Below are positions 9,036-17,005 of a DNA stretch of 64,000 bases, in pieces. Origin of the DNA: an uncultured Desulfobacterales bacterium (lineage in GTDB: Bacteria > Desulfobacterota > Desulfobulbia > Desulfobulbales > Desulfocapsaceae); NCBI GenBank assembly GCA_937915545.1, contig CALGIJ010000034.1, positions 34,160 to 98,159 on the forward strand, given 5' to 3'. Under the pieces are notes generated by a model. The model worked only from the letters and a program-made list of their open reading frames with translations. It was not told where the DNA came from and searched no databases. Each line of letters opens with the position of its first letter. The stretch's first letter is position 1. A program made the position numbers and the translations under genes.

Positions 9036-9785
9036 ATGGGTTCGGGAAAATACAGCGCCCTCTCCGGGGCCATCGCCCGGGAACAGGCCATCTCCAGCGT
9101 CGCCGCCAATCTCGCCAACGTCAACACCAACGGCTACCGCCGCTCCCAGGTGAGCTTCGCCGCCATCCTGCGCGGCGAGCAACAGGCGAACCAGTCGCGG
9201 GGCATCAACTACGCCAAAGTCGACCGTAACTACAGCGACTTTCAGGGCGGGGCGATGCGCAAGACCGACGACCCGCTCAACTTCGCCCTCCACGGCGACG
9301 GCTTTTTCAAGGTGCAGGGCGCGGGCGGCCCGCTGCTCACCCGGCGCGGCGATTTCCGCCTCGACGCCCAGGGGCTGCTCACCACCAGCAACAATCTGCC
9401 TGTGCTCGACGAAGGCAATAACCAGATCGTCATCACCGGTACCGAAAATGGCGAGGTGGCGGTGGCCGAGGACGGCACCCTCTACCTCCTCGGGCCCCAG
9501 GGGGCACGCACCGAGGTTGCGCGGCTGGCGGTGGTCACCGTCGCCGACAAGAACCAGCTGCGGCGCGAGGCGGATACCGCCTTCGCCCTCGAGGCGGGGG
9601 CCACGGAAACGCCCGCCGAAGGGGTACGCGTCATCCAGGGCAACCTCGAGCTGTCCAACGTCAACATGTCTGCCGAACTGGCGCAGATGATCGACAATTA
9701 CCGGGCCTTCGAAACCTACCACAAGGTCCTGAAAAGCTATTCAACCCTCGGCGAGGTGCAGGAAGACCTCGGCACCCTCGGGTAG
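9036..9785 (+). CDS. flgF: Flagellar proximal rod protein FlgF
   Basis: 249 residues. The N-terminus has the rod/hook motif (SVAANLANVNTNGYRRSQ) and the C-terminus the matching helix (LELSNVNMSAELAQMIDNYRA). It precedes flgG, the usual order for these paralogues. FlgF forms part of the proximal rod, exported through the type III apparatus. About 105 nt separate it from the preceding gene; I see no clear sigma-54 or sigma-28 site there. Confidence 0.95.
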   Translation: MGSGKYSALSGAIAREQAISSVAANLANVNTNGYRRSQVSFAAILRGEQQANQSRGINYAKVDRNYSDFQGGAMRKTDDPLNFALHGDGFFKVQGAGGPLLTRRGDFRLDAQGLLTTSNNLPVLDEGNNQIVITGTENGEVAVAEDGTLYLLGPQGARTEVARLAVVTVADKNQLRREADTAFALEAGATETPAEGVRVIQGNLELSNVNMSAELAQMIDNYRAFETYHKVLKSYSTLGEVQEDLGTLG

Positions 9786-9814
9786 CAGCGACCCGTTATC
9801 GACAAGGAGCACCC

Positions 9815-10600
9815 ATGATCCGCTCGCTCTGGACCGGCACCACCGGCATGCACAGTCAGCAGCTCAATATCGACGTCATCTCCAACAACCTCGCCAACGT
9901 CAGCACCAGCGGCTTCAAGAAGAGCCGCGCCGATTTCCAGGACCTCCTTTACCAGACGATGAAGGTCCCCGGCAGCCAGAGCACCGCCGACACCGAGTCG
10001 CCCACCGGCATCCTCGTCGGCCTGGGTGTCAAGCCGGCAGCGGTCTCCAAGGTCTTCTCCCAGGGGGACCTCATCCAGACCCTCAACGAGCTCGACGTGG
10101 CCATCGAGGGCGAGGGCTTCTTTCAGATCAGTATGCCCAACGGCAACATCGGCTACACCCGCTCCGGAGCCTTGAAGCGCGACAGTAACGGGCGCATCAC
10201 CAACTCCGACGGCTACCCCCTCTTGCCGGCGATTACCATCCCCGACGGGGCCCGGCAGATCACCATCAGCGAGGGCGGCATCGTCAGCGCCATCCTCGGC
10301 GCCGATACCGTCTCCACCGAGCTGGGCACCATCGAACTGGCCACCTTCACCAACAACAGCGGCCTGTCGGCCATCGGCAAGAACCTCTTCGTGGAGAGCG
10401 CCGCTTCCGGTGCGCCGCAGACCGGCACCCCCGGCGTCGATGGCTATGGCACCCTGCTGCAGAACTACCTGGAAGGCTCCAACGTCAACATCGTCGAGGA
10501 ACTGGCGAGCATGATCACCACCCAGCGCGCCTATGAGATCAACTCCAAGACCATCCAGACCTCGGATGAGATGATGCAGACCACCAATAACCTCATCTAA
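9815..10600 (+). CDS. flgG: Flagellar distal rod protein FlgG
   Basis: 261 residues, the standard FlgG length. The conserved start (MIRSLWTGTTGMHSQQ, then DVISNNLANVSTSGFKKSR) and C-terminus (GSNVNIVEELASMITTQRAYE) are present. FlgG builds the distal rod crossing the periplasm. AAGGAG lies 8 nt before the ATG. It follows flgF by 29 nt and precedes flgA by 90 nt. Confidence 0.98.
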   Translation: MIRSLWTGTTGMHSQQLNIDVISNNLANVSTSGFKKSRADFQDLLYQTMKVPGSQSTADTESPTGILVGLGVKPAAVSKVFSQGDLIQTLNELDVAIEGEGFFQISMPNGNIGYTRSGALKRDSNGRITNSDGYPLLPAITIPDGARQITISEGGIVSAILGADTVSTELGTIELATFTNNSGLSAIGKNLFVESAASGAPQTGTPGVDGYGTLLQNYLEGSNVNIVEELASMITTQRAYEINSKTIQTSDEMMQTTNNLI

Positions 10601-10690
10601 GCAAAGTGAGGCCAATGGCCTTCAGGCGGCTGGCCCGCCGCGGCCATCGGCAAGAACGTTCGACAGATCCCCCGGCCCCAGGAAGACACC

Positions 10691-11638
10691 ATGAAGACGC
10701 TCCTGATACTCCTCGCCATGATTCTCGCCCTCCTCTCCCCGGCCCAGGCCATGGAGATCTCCTTTAAGGAGAGGGCCAGCGTCTCCGACGAGGTGGTGCG
10801 CCTCGGCGACGTCGCCGAACTGGGCGAAAACAACGCCCTGGCGGCCAGCCTGGCGCAACAGATCGTCGCCCAGGCCCCGGAGGCCGGAACCCCGCTGATC
10901 CTGCATGGCCAAGGCATCGTCCGCCAGTTGCAGGCGAGAGTCGACGCTCCCGCCGAGCTGAGTTTCACCGGGGCCCCTGCCACCTCCGTGACGCGGCGGG
11001 CACAGACCATCGACAACGAGCGCGTCATGACGATGATCAGCGACTTTTTCGCCGCCAACAAACATCGCCTGCCCCCGGCACAGATCAGCTTCACCCCGGC
11101 CGCCCCGCTGCTGCCCTTTGCCATTCCCGAAGGCCAGCTCGATGTCGAGGTGATCCCCTCGAACCCCAATATTCTTGGTAGTTCGAGTTTTGCCCTGATT
11201 CTCTCCGTCGACGGCCGGGTGGTCAAGAACATGTCGGTGCGCGGCAAGCTGCAGGCCATGGCTCAGGTGGTGGTCGCCTCCCAGCCCTTGCGTCGCGGCC
11301 TGATTCTCGACAGCTCCCACCTTGGCGAGGCGGCAGTCGATATCGACAGTCTCCCCGAGGCCCAGTTCGACCGGCACAGCCTCATCGGCCGCGTGCTCAC
11401 CAGGTCGCTGGCCGCCGGTGCGCCCATTCTCGGCTATATGGCCGAAGAACCACCGGTGATCCGCCGTGGCCAGATGGTGCGCATGGTCATATCCTCGGGC
11501 GCCCTGCAGCTCTCCGCCACCGGCATGGCCCACAGCGACGGCAGGCTCGAGCAGATGATCAAGGTGCAGAATCTCAGTTCCAACAAGACCATTCACGGCC
11601 GGGTAACCGGCCCCGGCGTGGTGGAGGTACTTTTATAA
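10691..11638 (+). CDS. flgA: P-ring assembly chaperone FlgA
   Basis: 315 residues with a signal peptide (about 1-20, ending SPAQA). The C-terminal half carries a SAF-type domain: LRRGLILDSSHLG, ITGRVLTRSL-like GRVLTRSLAAGAPI, and the terminal NKTIHGRVTGPGVVEV. FlgA binds FlgI in the periplasm and assists P-ring formation; flgI is encoded two genes downstream. It is longer than the roughly 220-residue enterobacterial protein because of an extended N-terminal region. Confidence 0.93.
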   Translation: MKTLLILLAMILALLSPAQAMEISFKERASVSDEVVRLGDVAELGENNALAASLAQQIVAQAPEAGTPLILHGQGIVRQLQARVDAPAELSFTGAPATSVTRRAQTIDNERVMTMISDFFAANKHRLPPAQISFTPAAPLLPFAIPEGQLDVEVIPSNPNILGSSSFALILSVDGRVVKNMSVRGKLQAMAQVVVASQPLRRGLILDSSHLGEAAVDIDSLPEAQFDRHSLIGRVLTRSLAAGAPILGYMAEEPPVIRRGQMVRMVISSGALQLSATGMAHSDGRLEQMIKVQNLSSNKTIHGRVTGPGVVEVLL

Positions 11639-11639
11639 A

Positions 11640-12329
11640 ATGAAAACGATATGTTTTATCCTCATGGCGCTGCTCACTCTCTCAGCCTGCGCCGCCCCCG
11701 AGAAGCAGGCCCCCGTGGCCTACGAACCGCTGGAGGAAATTCAGGCGACGGCGCCCGAGGTCACCGAGGCCGGCTCCTTATGGAAAGACGGCAACACCTC
11801 GATGTTTTCCGACCGCAAGGCGCGCGAGGTCGGCGATATCGTCACCGTGCTCATCTCCGAGCAGGCCAGCGCCACCAAGGCGGCTGCCACCTCAACCACA
11901 CGCACCAGCAACATGTCCGCCTCCATCCCCAATTTCTTCGGCCTGGAAAATGACGACATCTGGACGACCATGCACAACCCGATCGACCTTGAGAACCTGG
12001 TCAAAGCTGATTTCTCGAATGGCTTCGACGGCAATGGGACGACCTCCCGCAAGGAGGACTTGAGCGCGTCATTGACCACCCAGGTGGTTGGCCGCTACCC
12101 CAACGGGCAGCTGAAGATTCGCGGTGGCAAGGAGGTCATGGTCAACAACGAGGTGCAGATCATCTACCTCACCGGCATCGTCCGGCCGGTGGATATTCAT
12201 GCCAATAATACCATCAGCTCCACCAAGATCCTCAACGCCCGCATCAGCTATACCGGCAAGGGCGCAATCAGCGACAAGCAGGAGCCGGGCTGGGCGATGC
12301 GGATACTCGACAATGTCTGGCCCTTTTAG
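11640..12329 (+). CDS. flgH: Flagellar L-ring lipoprotein FlgH
   Basis: 229 residues. A lipoprotein signal peptide with lipobox LSAC (Cys about residue 19) anchors it in the outer membrane. Typical FlgH blocks follow: GSLWKDGNTSMFSDRKAREVGDIVTVLI, then VVGRYPNGQLKIRGGKEV and LTGIVRPVDI. FlgH forms the L-ring around the rod. It starts one base after flgA. Confidence 0.97.
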   Translation: MKTICFILMALLTLSACAAPEKQAPVAYEPLEEIQATAPEVTEAGSLWKDGNTSMFSDRKAREVGDIVTVLISEQASATKAAATSTTRTSNMSASIPNFFGLENDDIWTTMHNPIDLENLVKADFSNGFDGNGTTSRKEDLSASLTTQVVGRYPNGQLKIRGGKEVMVNNEVQIIYLTGIVRPVDIHANNTISSTKILNARISYTGKGAISDKQEPGWAMRILDNVWPF

Positions 12330-12458
12330 CGTGGCGATGACCGGCTGCGAAGCGAAACGGCATACATGACCTTCAACCATACCACCCCAGGCTGCCTTAG
12401 CCAGGAAGGCGACCACGCCCCGCCGAGAGAACGGGGCGGCATCCCAGGGAGAGCCACC

Positions 12459-13649
12459 ATGACCGCATATGCTCACTTTGCCGGCAGCGGACAGCGCGGC
12501 GCAGGGCGAGAACAAGCAGGCCGCAGTGCCACACCCGCTTGCCGAGGACTTCTCCTCACGCTCCTCTGCCTGCTCCTCTTTGTCACCACCGCCGAAGCTG
12601 CCCGCATCAAGGATGTGGCGCAGCTGCACGGGGTGCGTAACAACCAGCTGCTCGGCTACGGCCTCATCACCGGCTTGAACGGCACCGGCGACGACATGAG
12701 CAAGTCGGTGTTCACCTTGCAGGCGGTCTACAATATGATGACCCGCCACGGCATCACCATCAACCCCGACAGCATTGCCGATATCAAGCTCAAGAATGTG
12801 GCCGCGGTCATGGTCACCGCCACCCTGCCGCCCTTCGCCACCTCGGGCTCGACCATCGACGTGCAGGTCTCCTCCATCGGCGACAGCAAAAGCCTCGCCG
12901 GCGGCACCCTCCTGATGACGCCGCTGGTCGGCCCGGACGGCAAGGTCTACGCCGTCGCCCAGGGGGCGCTCTCCACCGGTTCCTTCGCCTTCGGCGGCAA
13001 GGCCGCCCAAGTGCAGAAGAACCACCCCACCGTCGGTACCATTTCCGGCGGCGGCATTATCGAGCGCTCGGTTGCCGGCGAGTTGGGCAGCGACGGCAAG
13101 CTCCTCTACCAGATGCGTCAGGCCGACTTCACCACCACCGCCAACATGGCCGAGGTCATCAACCGTCATTTCGGCCAGGGCACCGCCTTCCCCGACAGCG
13201 GCGGCACGGTCAAGGTGCAGATCCCCGAGAAATTTCGCGAAGATGTCGTCGGCTTCATTGCCGCCGTCGAGGTTCTCGATGTTACCACCGATACCCCGGC
13301 ACGGGTGGTGGTCAACGAACGCACGGGAACCATCGTCATGGGCCAGGAGGTCACCCTGTCCACCGTCGCCGTCTCCCACGGCAACCTCAGCCTCATCGTC
13401 CGCGAGGATGCGGCGGTCAGCCAGCCCAACCCCCTCGCCGAGGGACAGACGGTGGTGGCACCGCGCACCGCCGTGCAGGCGGTTGAGGAACAGGGCCAGC
13501 TGATGGTCCTCGACATGAACAAGGGGGTGTCCATCGGCGAGATCGCCAGCGCCTTGAACGCCATCGGCGCCACCCCCAGGGACCTCATCGCCATCTTCCA
13601 GGCGATCAAGGCCGCCGGCTCGCTGCATGGTGAGCTGGTCATCCTCTAA
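12459..13649 (+). CDS. flgI: Flagellar P-ring protein FlgI
   Basis: About 396 residues from the ATG at 12,459, which has AGGGAGAG just upstream; the frame is open earlier (from 12,366) but that extension is not FlgI-like. A long signal region ends LFVTTAEA, after which the mature protein starts ARIKDVAQLHGVRNNQLLGYGL, the FlgI hallmark. The rest is collinear with FlgI up to LHGELVIL. It forms the periplasmic P-ring. The stretch before the hydrophobic signal core is unusually long, so a later start cannot be excluded. Confidence 0.95.
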   Translation: MTAYAHFAGSGQRGAGREQAGRSATPACRGLLLTLLCLLLFVTTAEAARIKDVAQLHGVRNNQLLGYGLITGLNGTGDDMSKSVFTLQAVYNMMTRHGITINPDSIADIKLKNVAAVMVTATLPPFATSGSTIDVQVSSIGDSKSLAGGTLLMTPLVGPDGKVYAVAQGALSTGSFAFGGKAAQVQKNHPTVGTISGGGIIERSVAGELGSDGKLLYQMRQADFTTTANMAEVINRHFGQGTAFPDSGGTVKVQIPEKFREDVVGFIAAVEVLDVTTDTPARVVVNERTGTIVMGQEVTLSTVAVSHGNLSLIVREDAAVSQPNPLAEGQTVVAPRTAVQAVEEQGQLMVLDMNKGVSIGEIASALNAIGATPRDLIAIFQAIKAAGSLHGELVIL

Positions 13650-13662
13650 GAGAAGGCTACCT

Positions 13663-13974
13663 ATGGATCTCCATCTCGACCCGCGTCTCGTCATCGGCAA
13701 CGCCAGACCGGCTGTTATCGACAAAAAAGCCAAGGATCTGGCCTCGCTCAAGGAATCATGCCAGGAGTTCGAGTCGCTGCTCCTCATGGAAATGCTCAAG
13801 GCGATGCGCAAGACGGTGCCCGATGGCGGCCTCATTGAAAAGGACAGCGCCAGCGAGATGTTCCAGGACATGCTCGACAGCGAGACGGTGCGCTCGGCCG
13901 GTAAGGGGCGCGGCCTAGGCCTGGCCGAGGCGATGTACGAACAGATGGCGCCGCTCATCGAGAACAAGAAATAG
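13663..13974 (+). CDS. flgJ: Rod-binding protein, FlgJ N-terminal domain only
   Basis: 103 residues from ATG 13,663. It contains the FlgJ rod-cap motif: CQEFESLLLMEMLKAMRKTVP, then GLIEKDSASEMFQDMLD and GRGLGLAEAMYEQM. The C-terminal muramidase domain of enterobacterial FlgJ is absent; single-domain FlgJ is normal in many bacteria, so this is not a truncation. A separate cell-wall hydrolase would be needed and is not seen in this window. Confidence 0.92.
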   Translation: MDLHLDPRLVIGNARPAVIDKKAKDLASLKESCQEFESLLLMEMLKAMRKTVPDGGLIEKDSASEMFQDMLDSETVRSAGKGRGLGLAEAMYEQMAPLIENKK

Positions 13975-14173
13975 ACCGCCCTGGCTTTTCCCCTGCCGCC
14001 CGACCTGGCGACAAGGCCTTGCCTTAGCGAGCCGCCTGACGCGACGGTGTATCTGGGGCCAGGCCGCACCGCTTTGTCAAGGCCTTCCGGCAGCCTCCCC
14101 CCCTGGCCGTCAGACTGACAGCTGCGCCGTCAAAAAAAATCCTCAAAAAAGGCATATTGACGAGCAACTGCAC

Positions 14174-14201
14174 TAAACTTGCCCCCATCCCCTGCCGATA
14201 A
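14174..14201 (+). promoter_or_regulatory. Sigma-28 promoter before the DUF5610-flgM operon
   Basis: TAAA at 14,174-14,177, then 16 nt, then GCCGATAA at 14,194-14,201, a perfect -10 for sigma-28. It lies 90 nt before the gene at 14,291, in the 316-nt gap after flgJ, the largest gap in this half of the flagellar locus. It should place flgM, flgN, flgK, flgL, csrA and fliW under FliA. I saw nothing else recognisable in the gap apart from GC-rich sequence and a poly-A run. Confidence 0.85.
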
Positions 14202-14290
14202 GAAGGACAAGGGGAAGCATCGCTCCCCGGACCATCGGCTACCGAGATCGGTGCAAGGATGCACCACAGGATACGCAGGGAGGCACACAC

Positions 14291-14872
14291 ATGGTTAACA
14301 GCACAGCGATCAGCGCTTATCAGCAACCAGCCGGCAACATCCCCCGCAGGCAACTCGACCAGGTCATCGGCGTCGAGCGGCGCGGGACCCTCAGCGAGCG
14401 CCAGGAACTGAGCCTGAAGACAGACCGTGTCTCCCTGACCTACAGCGCCGAATCGGTATTGACCTACGACCACTCCATGACCCTGCGCGGCAGCGGCGGC
14501 GACCAGTACGACCTCCTGCGCGGCCTGGTGCTCAACGTTTTCAAGGAACAGGGTATCGACGCCAGGATCGCCATCGGCGACGGCGAGATCGATCTCAACA
14601 CCCTGACTCAGGAAGAGGCGCAGGAGCTGGTTGCGGATGACGGCTATTTCGGGGTAGAAAAGACATCGCAGCGCATCTTCGATCTGGCGGTGGGTATCGC
14701 CGGCGGCGATCCGAGCCGCCTCGAGACCATCAAGGAAGGCATCGACAAAGGCTTCCAGGAAGCCCTCTCCGCCTTCGGCGACTGGCTCCCGGAGATCTCC
14801 TACCAGACCTACGATGCGGTCATGCAGAAACTGGACGAATGGGCCGGGGTTGACGGCAGCAAGCAAGCGTAA
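14291..14872 (+). CDS. Flagellar-locus protein of unknown function (DUF5610-like)
   Basis: 193 residues, soluble, no signal peptide or membrane segment. The C-terminal half (about 110-185) has the pattern VEKTSQRIFDLAVGIAGGD, then LETIKEGIDKGFQEAL and LPEISYQTYDAVMQKLDEW, which I associate with DUF5610. It is the first gene after a perfect sigma-28 promoter and precedes flgM by 15 nt, so it should be made as a late flagellar gene. The N-terminus (NSTAISAYQQP) is loosely like those of exported flagellar proteins. Function unknown. Confidence 0.7.
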   Translation: MVNSTAISAYQQPAGNIPRRQLDQVIGVERRGTLSERQELSLKTDRVSLTYSAESVLTYDHSMTLRGSGGDQYDLLRGLVLNVFKEQGIDARIAIGDGEIDLNTLTQEEAQELVADDGYFGVEKTSQRIFDLAVGIAGGDPSRLETIKEGIDKGFQEALSAFGDWLPEISYQTYDAVMQKLDEWAGVDGSKQA

Positions 14873-14887
14873 CTATCGGGGGACGTC

Positions 14888-15175
14888 ATGAGTGTCGAAT
14901 TTTTTGGAATCGGAGGCCCCGGGCAGATCGGCGGCCTGAAAAAGTCGCCGAAGGTTCAGGGCGACAAGAAAGTCGAAGGCGGCGGCGAGGACAAGGTGCA
15001 GTTCTCCTCGGTGCTGCAGGAGGTCAACCGGGCCAAGGCCGCCACTCCGAGCGGGGACGCCGAGCGGGCGGAACGGGTCAAGGAACTGCAGGCGCAGATC
15101 AGGGAGGGTTCCTACCAGCCCGACCTGGAGAAAGTCTCCGCCTCACTGTTACAATTCCTCGTCGAGAACAGATAA
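14888..15175 (+). CDS. flgM: Anti-sigma-28 factor FlgM
   Basis: 95 residues, with a Gly/Lys-rich, probably disordered N-terminal half and a C-terminal sigma-binding segment (ERVKELQAQIREGSYQPDLE, then KVSASLLQFLVEN) typical of FlgM. It holds FliA inactive until it is exported after hook completion. Because it sits in a unit read from a sigma-28 promoter, it forms a feedback loop with fliA. It is followed by flgN after one base. Confidence 0.9.
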   Translation: MSVEFFGIGGPGQIGGLKKSPKVQGDKKVEGGGEDKVQFSSVLQEVNRAKAATPSGDAERAERVKELQAQIREGSYQPDLEKVSASLLQFLVENR

Positions 15176-15176
15176 G

Positions 15177-15530
15177 ATGAACACCGCCACCACCCACGAC
15201 TACCTTGTCCGCCTGCGCGACCTCATCATCTACGAGCGGGAGTGCGCCAAGGCTCTTGACATGGAGAAGATGACCGAGGCGATGCGCGCCAAGGAGGAAA
15301 TCGTCAAGGTGCTGGCCCACGTCAAAAACATCCCCGAGGAAGACCGGCCCATCGCCGCCGAGATCCGCGCCGAGAACCGCCGCAACGCCTTCCTCTTCAA
15401 GTCGACCCTCGGCTGGATTCGGCAAACCATGGAATTCTTCGGCCAGAAGACCGTCCCCTCCACCTACTCGGCACGCGGCTACTCGGTGGCCTCGCAGGTG
15501 AACGGCAGGCTGCTCTCGGGAAGGATCTGA
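15177..15530 (+). CDS. flgN: FlgN-family export chaperone
   Basis: 117 residues, mostly helical and charged. It lies exactly between flgM and flgK, the usual place for FlgN, the cytosolic chaperone for the hook-filament junction proteins FlgK and FlgL. The C-terminus (YSARGYSVASQVNGRLLSGRI) resembles the FlgN C-terminal tail that precedes substrate release. The middle is shorter than in enterobacterial FlgN (about 140). Sequence conservation in this family is low, so position carries much of the weight. Confidence 0.8.
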   Translation: MNTATTHDYLVRLRDLIIYERECAKALDMEKMTEAMRAKEEIVKVLAHVKNIPEEDRPIAAEIRAENRRNAFLFKSTLGWIRQTMEFFGQKTVPSTYSARGYSVASQVNGRLLSGRI

Positions 15531-15531
15531 C

Positions 15532-16980
15532 ATGGCCGGTCTGATAAGCGCCCTCAACTCCGCCAGGACATCTCTCGAGGTCAACCAGAAATCCATCGAG
15601 ATCGTCGGCAACAACATCTCCAACGTCAACACCGAGGGCTACTCCCGCCAGACCGCCGAGCTCGAGACCTACCCGGCGATGAACTTCGGCGACTTCTTCA
15701 TCGGCCAGGGGGTGAAGATCACCAACGTCAGCCGCGAGCATGACGTCTTCATCGAGCAGCAGATCAAGCAGAAGGCAGTCGATTACGGCTACCAGGACGC
15801 CCTGACCCGCCCTCTCGGCGAGCTCGAGCGGGTGCTGACCATCACCGAGGACAACATCTCCACCGATATCGACAATTTCTTCGACTCCCTGCAGGAGCTC
15901 ACCGCCGACCCCAGCGACCTGGTGCAGAGGAACAACGTCATCCTCCAGGGCGACGTGCTCGCCACCAGCTTCAACAACGCCATCAACCAGCTGGACGCCA
16001 TCCAGGAAAATATCAACAATACCGTGGTTTCCAAGCTTGACGAGGTCAACTCCCAGCTGCGCGAGATCGCCGACCTCAACGAGCGCATCTACTCCATCGA
16101 GATCCGCGGCCAATCAGCCAACAGCGCCCGCGACCAACGCGAGATGGTGGCCAAGGACCTGGCCAAATCCCTCGGCGCCATCTCCATGGAAGACAAGAAC
16201 GGCATGCTCTCGGTGACCCTGCCCGGCGGCCTGCCCCTGGTGCAGGGCCTGATGCCGATGAGCATCACCGCCGAGACCTCGGGCAACCAGATGACCCTGC
16301 AGCTCCAGGCCGGCGGCGTCACCCGCGACCTCAGCACGCGCAACCTCGGCGGCGCCTTCAAGGGCCTGATCGAAGTGCGCGACGAGCTGATCCCCGAGCT
16401 GACCGGCGACCTCGACAAGCTCGCCTACGAGCTGAGCGTGCAGGTCAACCTGCAGCACCAGGCCGGCGGGGCCCTCGACTCGTCCACCGGCAACCTCTTC
16501 TTCAGCATGCCGCCCAACTACGTCGCCTCGCCCCCGGCGCCGCCGCCGACAGCCACCGAGTATGACGGCGCGGCACGGCGTATCGAAGTAGTGCTCACCG
16601 ACCCGGTGAAAGTGGCCGCCGGCGCCGCCCCCGACCCCGGCCCGCCTCCCGGCGAAGTGGCCCCCGGCGATAACAGCAACGCCCTGATCCTCTCCAATAT
16701 CGGCGACACCTACCTGGTTGACGGGGTGGACACCTTCACCTCCCTGTACGGCAAGATCGCCGCCAAGATCGGCGTCGAGAGCAACCAGAACCAGCTGTCG
16801 CTGAAAGGGGCCGAAGACGCCCTCGACCAGCTGGAAAACTTCCGCGACGGGCTGGCCGGCGTGTCGCTCGAAGAAGAGATGATCGGTCTCATCCAGTATC
16901 AGCGCGGCTTCGAGTCGTCGGCCAAGTTTCTCTCCACCGTCGACGAGATGATGGCGGTGTTGATGGACATCAAACGATAA
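15532..16980 (+). CDS. flgK: Hook-filament junction protein FlgK (HAP1)
   Basis: 482 residues. The N-terminus (NSARTSLEVNQKSIEIVGNN, then ISNVNTEGYSRQ) and C-terminus (EEEMIGLIQYQRGFESSAKF) are diagnostic. An insert around residues 325-375 is rich in Pro and Ala (SPPAPPPTATEYDG, later DPGPPPGEVAPGD), unlike the rest. FlgK and FlgL form the junction between hook and filament. It starts one base after flgN. Confidence 0.96.
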   Translation: MAGLISALNSARTSLEVNQKSIEIVGNNISNVNTEGYSRQTAELETYPAMNFGDFFIGQGVKITNVSREHDVFIEQQIKQKAVDYGYQDALTRPLGELERVLTITEDNISTDIDNFFDSLQELTADPSDLVQRNNVILQGDVLATSFNNAINQLDAIQENINNTVVSKLDEVNSQLREIADLNERIYSIEIRGQSANSARDQREMVAKDLAKSLGAISMEDKNGMLSVTLPGGLPLVQGLMPMSITAETSGNQMTLQLQAGGVTRDLSTRNLGGAFKGLIEVRDELIPELTGDLDKLAYELSVQVNLQHQAGGALDSSTGNLFFSMPPNYVASPPAPPPTATEYDGAARRIEVVLTDPVKVAAGAAPDPGPPPGEVAPGDNSNALILSNIGDTYLVDGVDTFTSLYGKIAAKIGVESNQNQLSLKGAEDALDQLENFRDGLAGVSLEEEMIGLIQYQRGFESSAKFLSTVDEMMAVLMDIKR

Positions 16981-17005
16981 GGGCAAGGGATAAGGACGGT
17001 TCGCC

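Noticed and set aside
13663..13974. flgJ as a truncated gene
   Set aside because: The single-domain form is normal outside enterobacteria and the downstream DNA has no muramidase remains.
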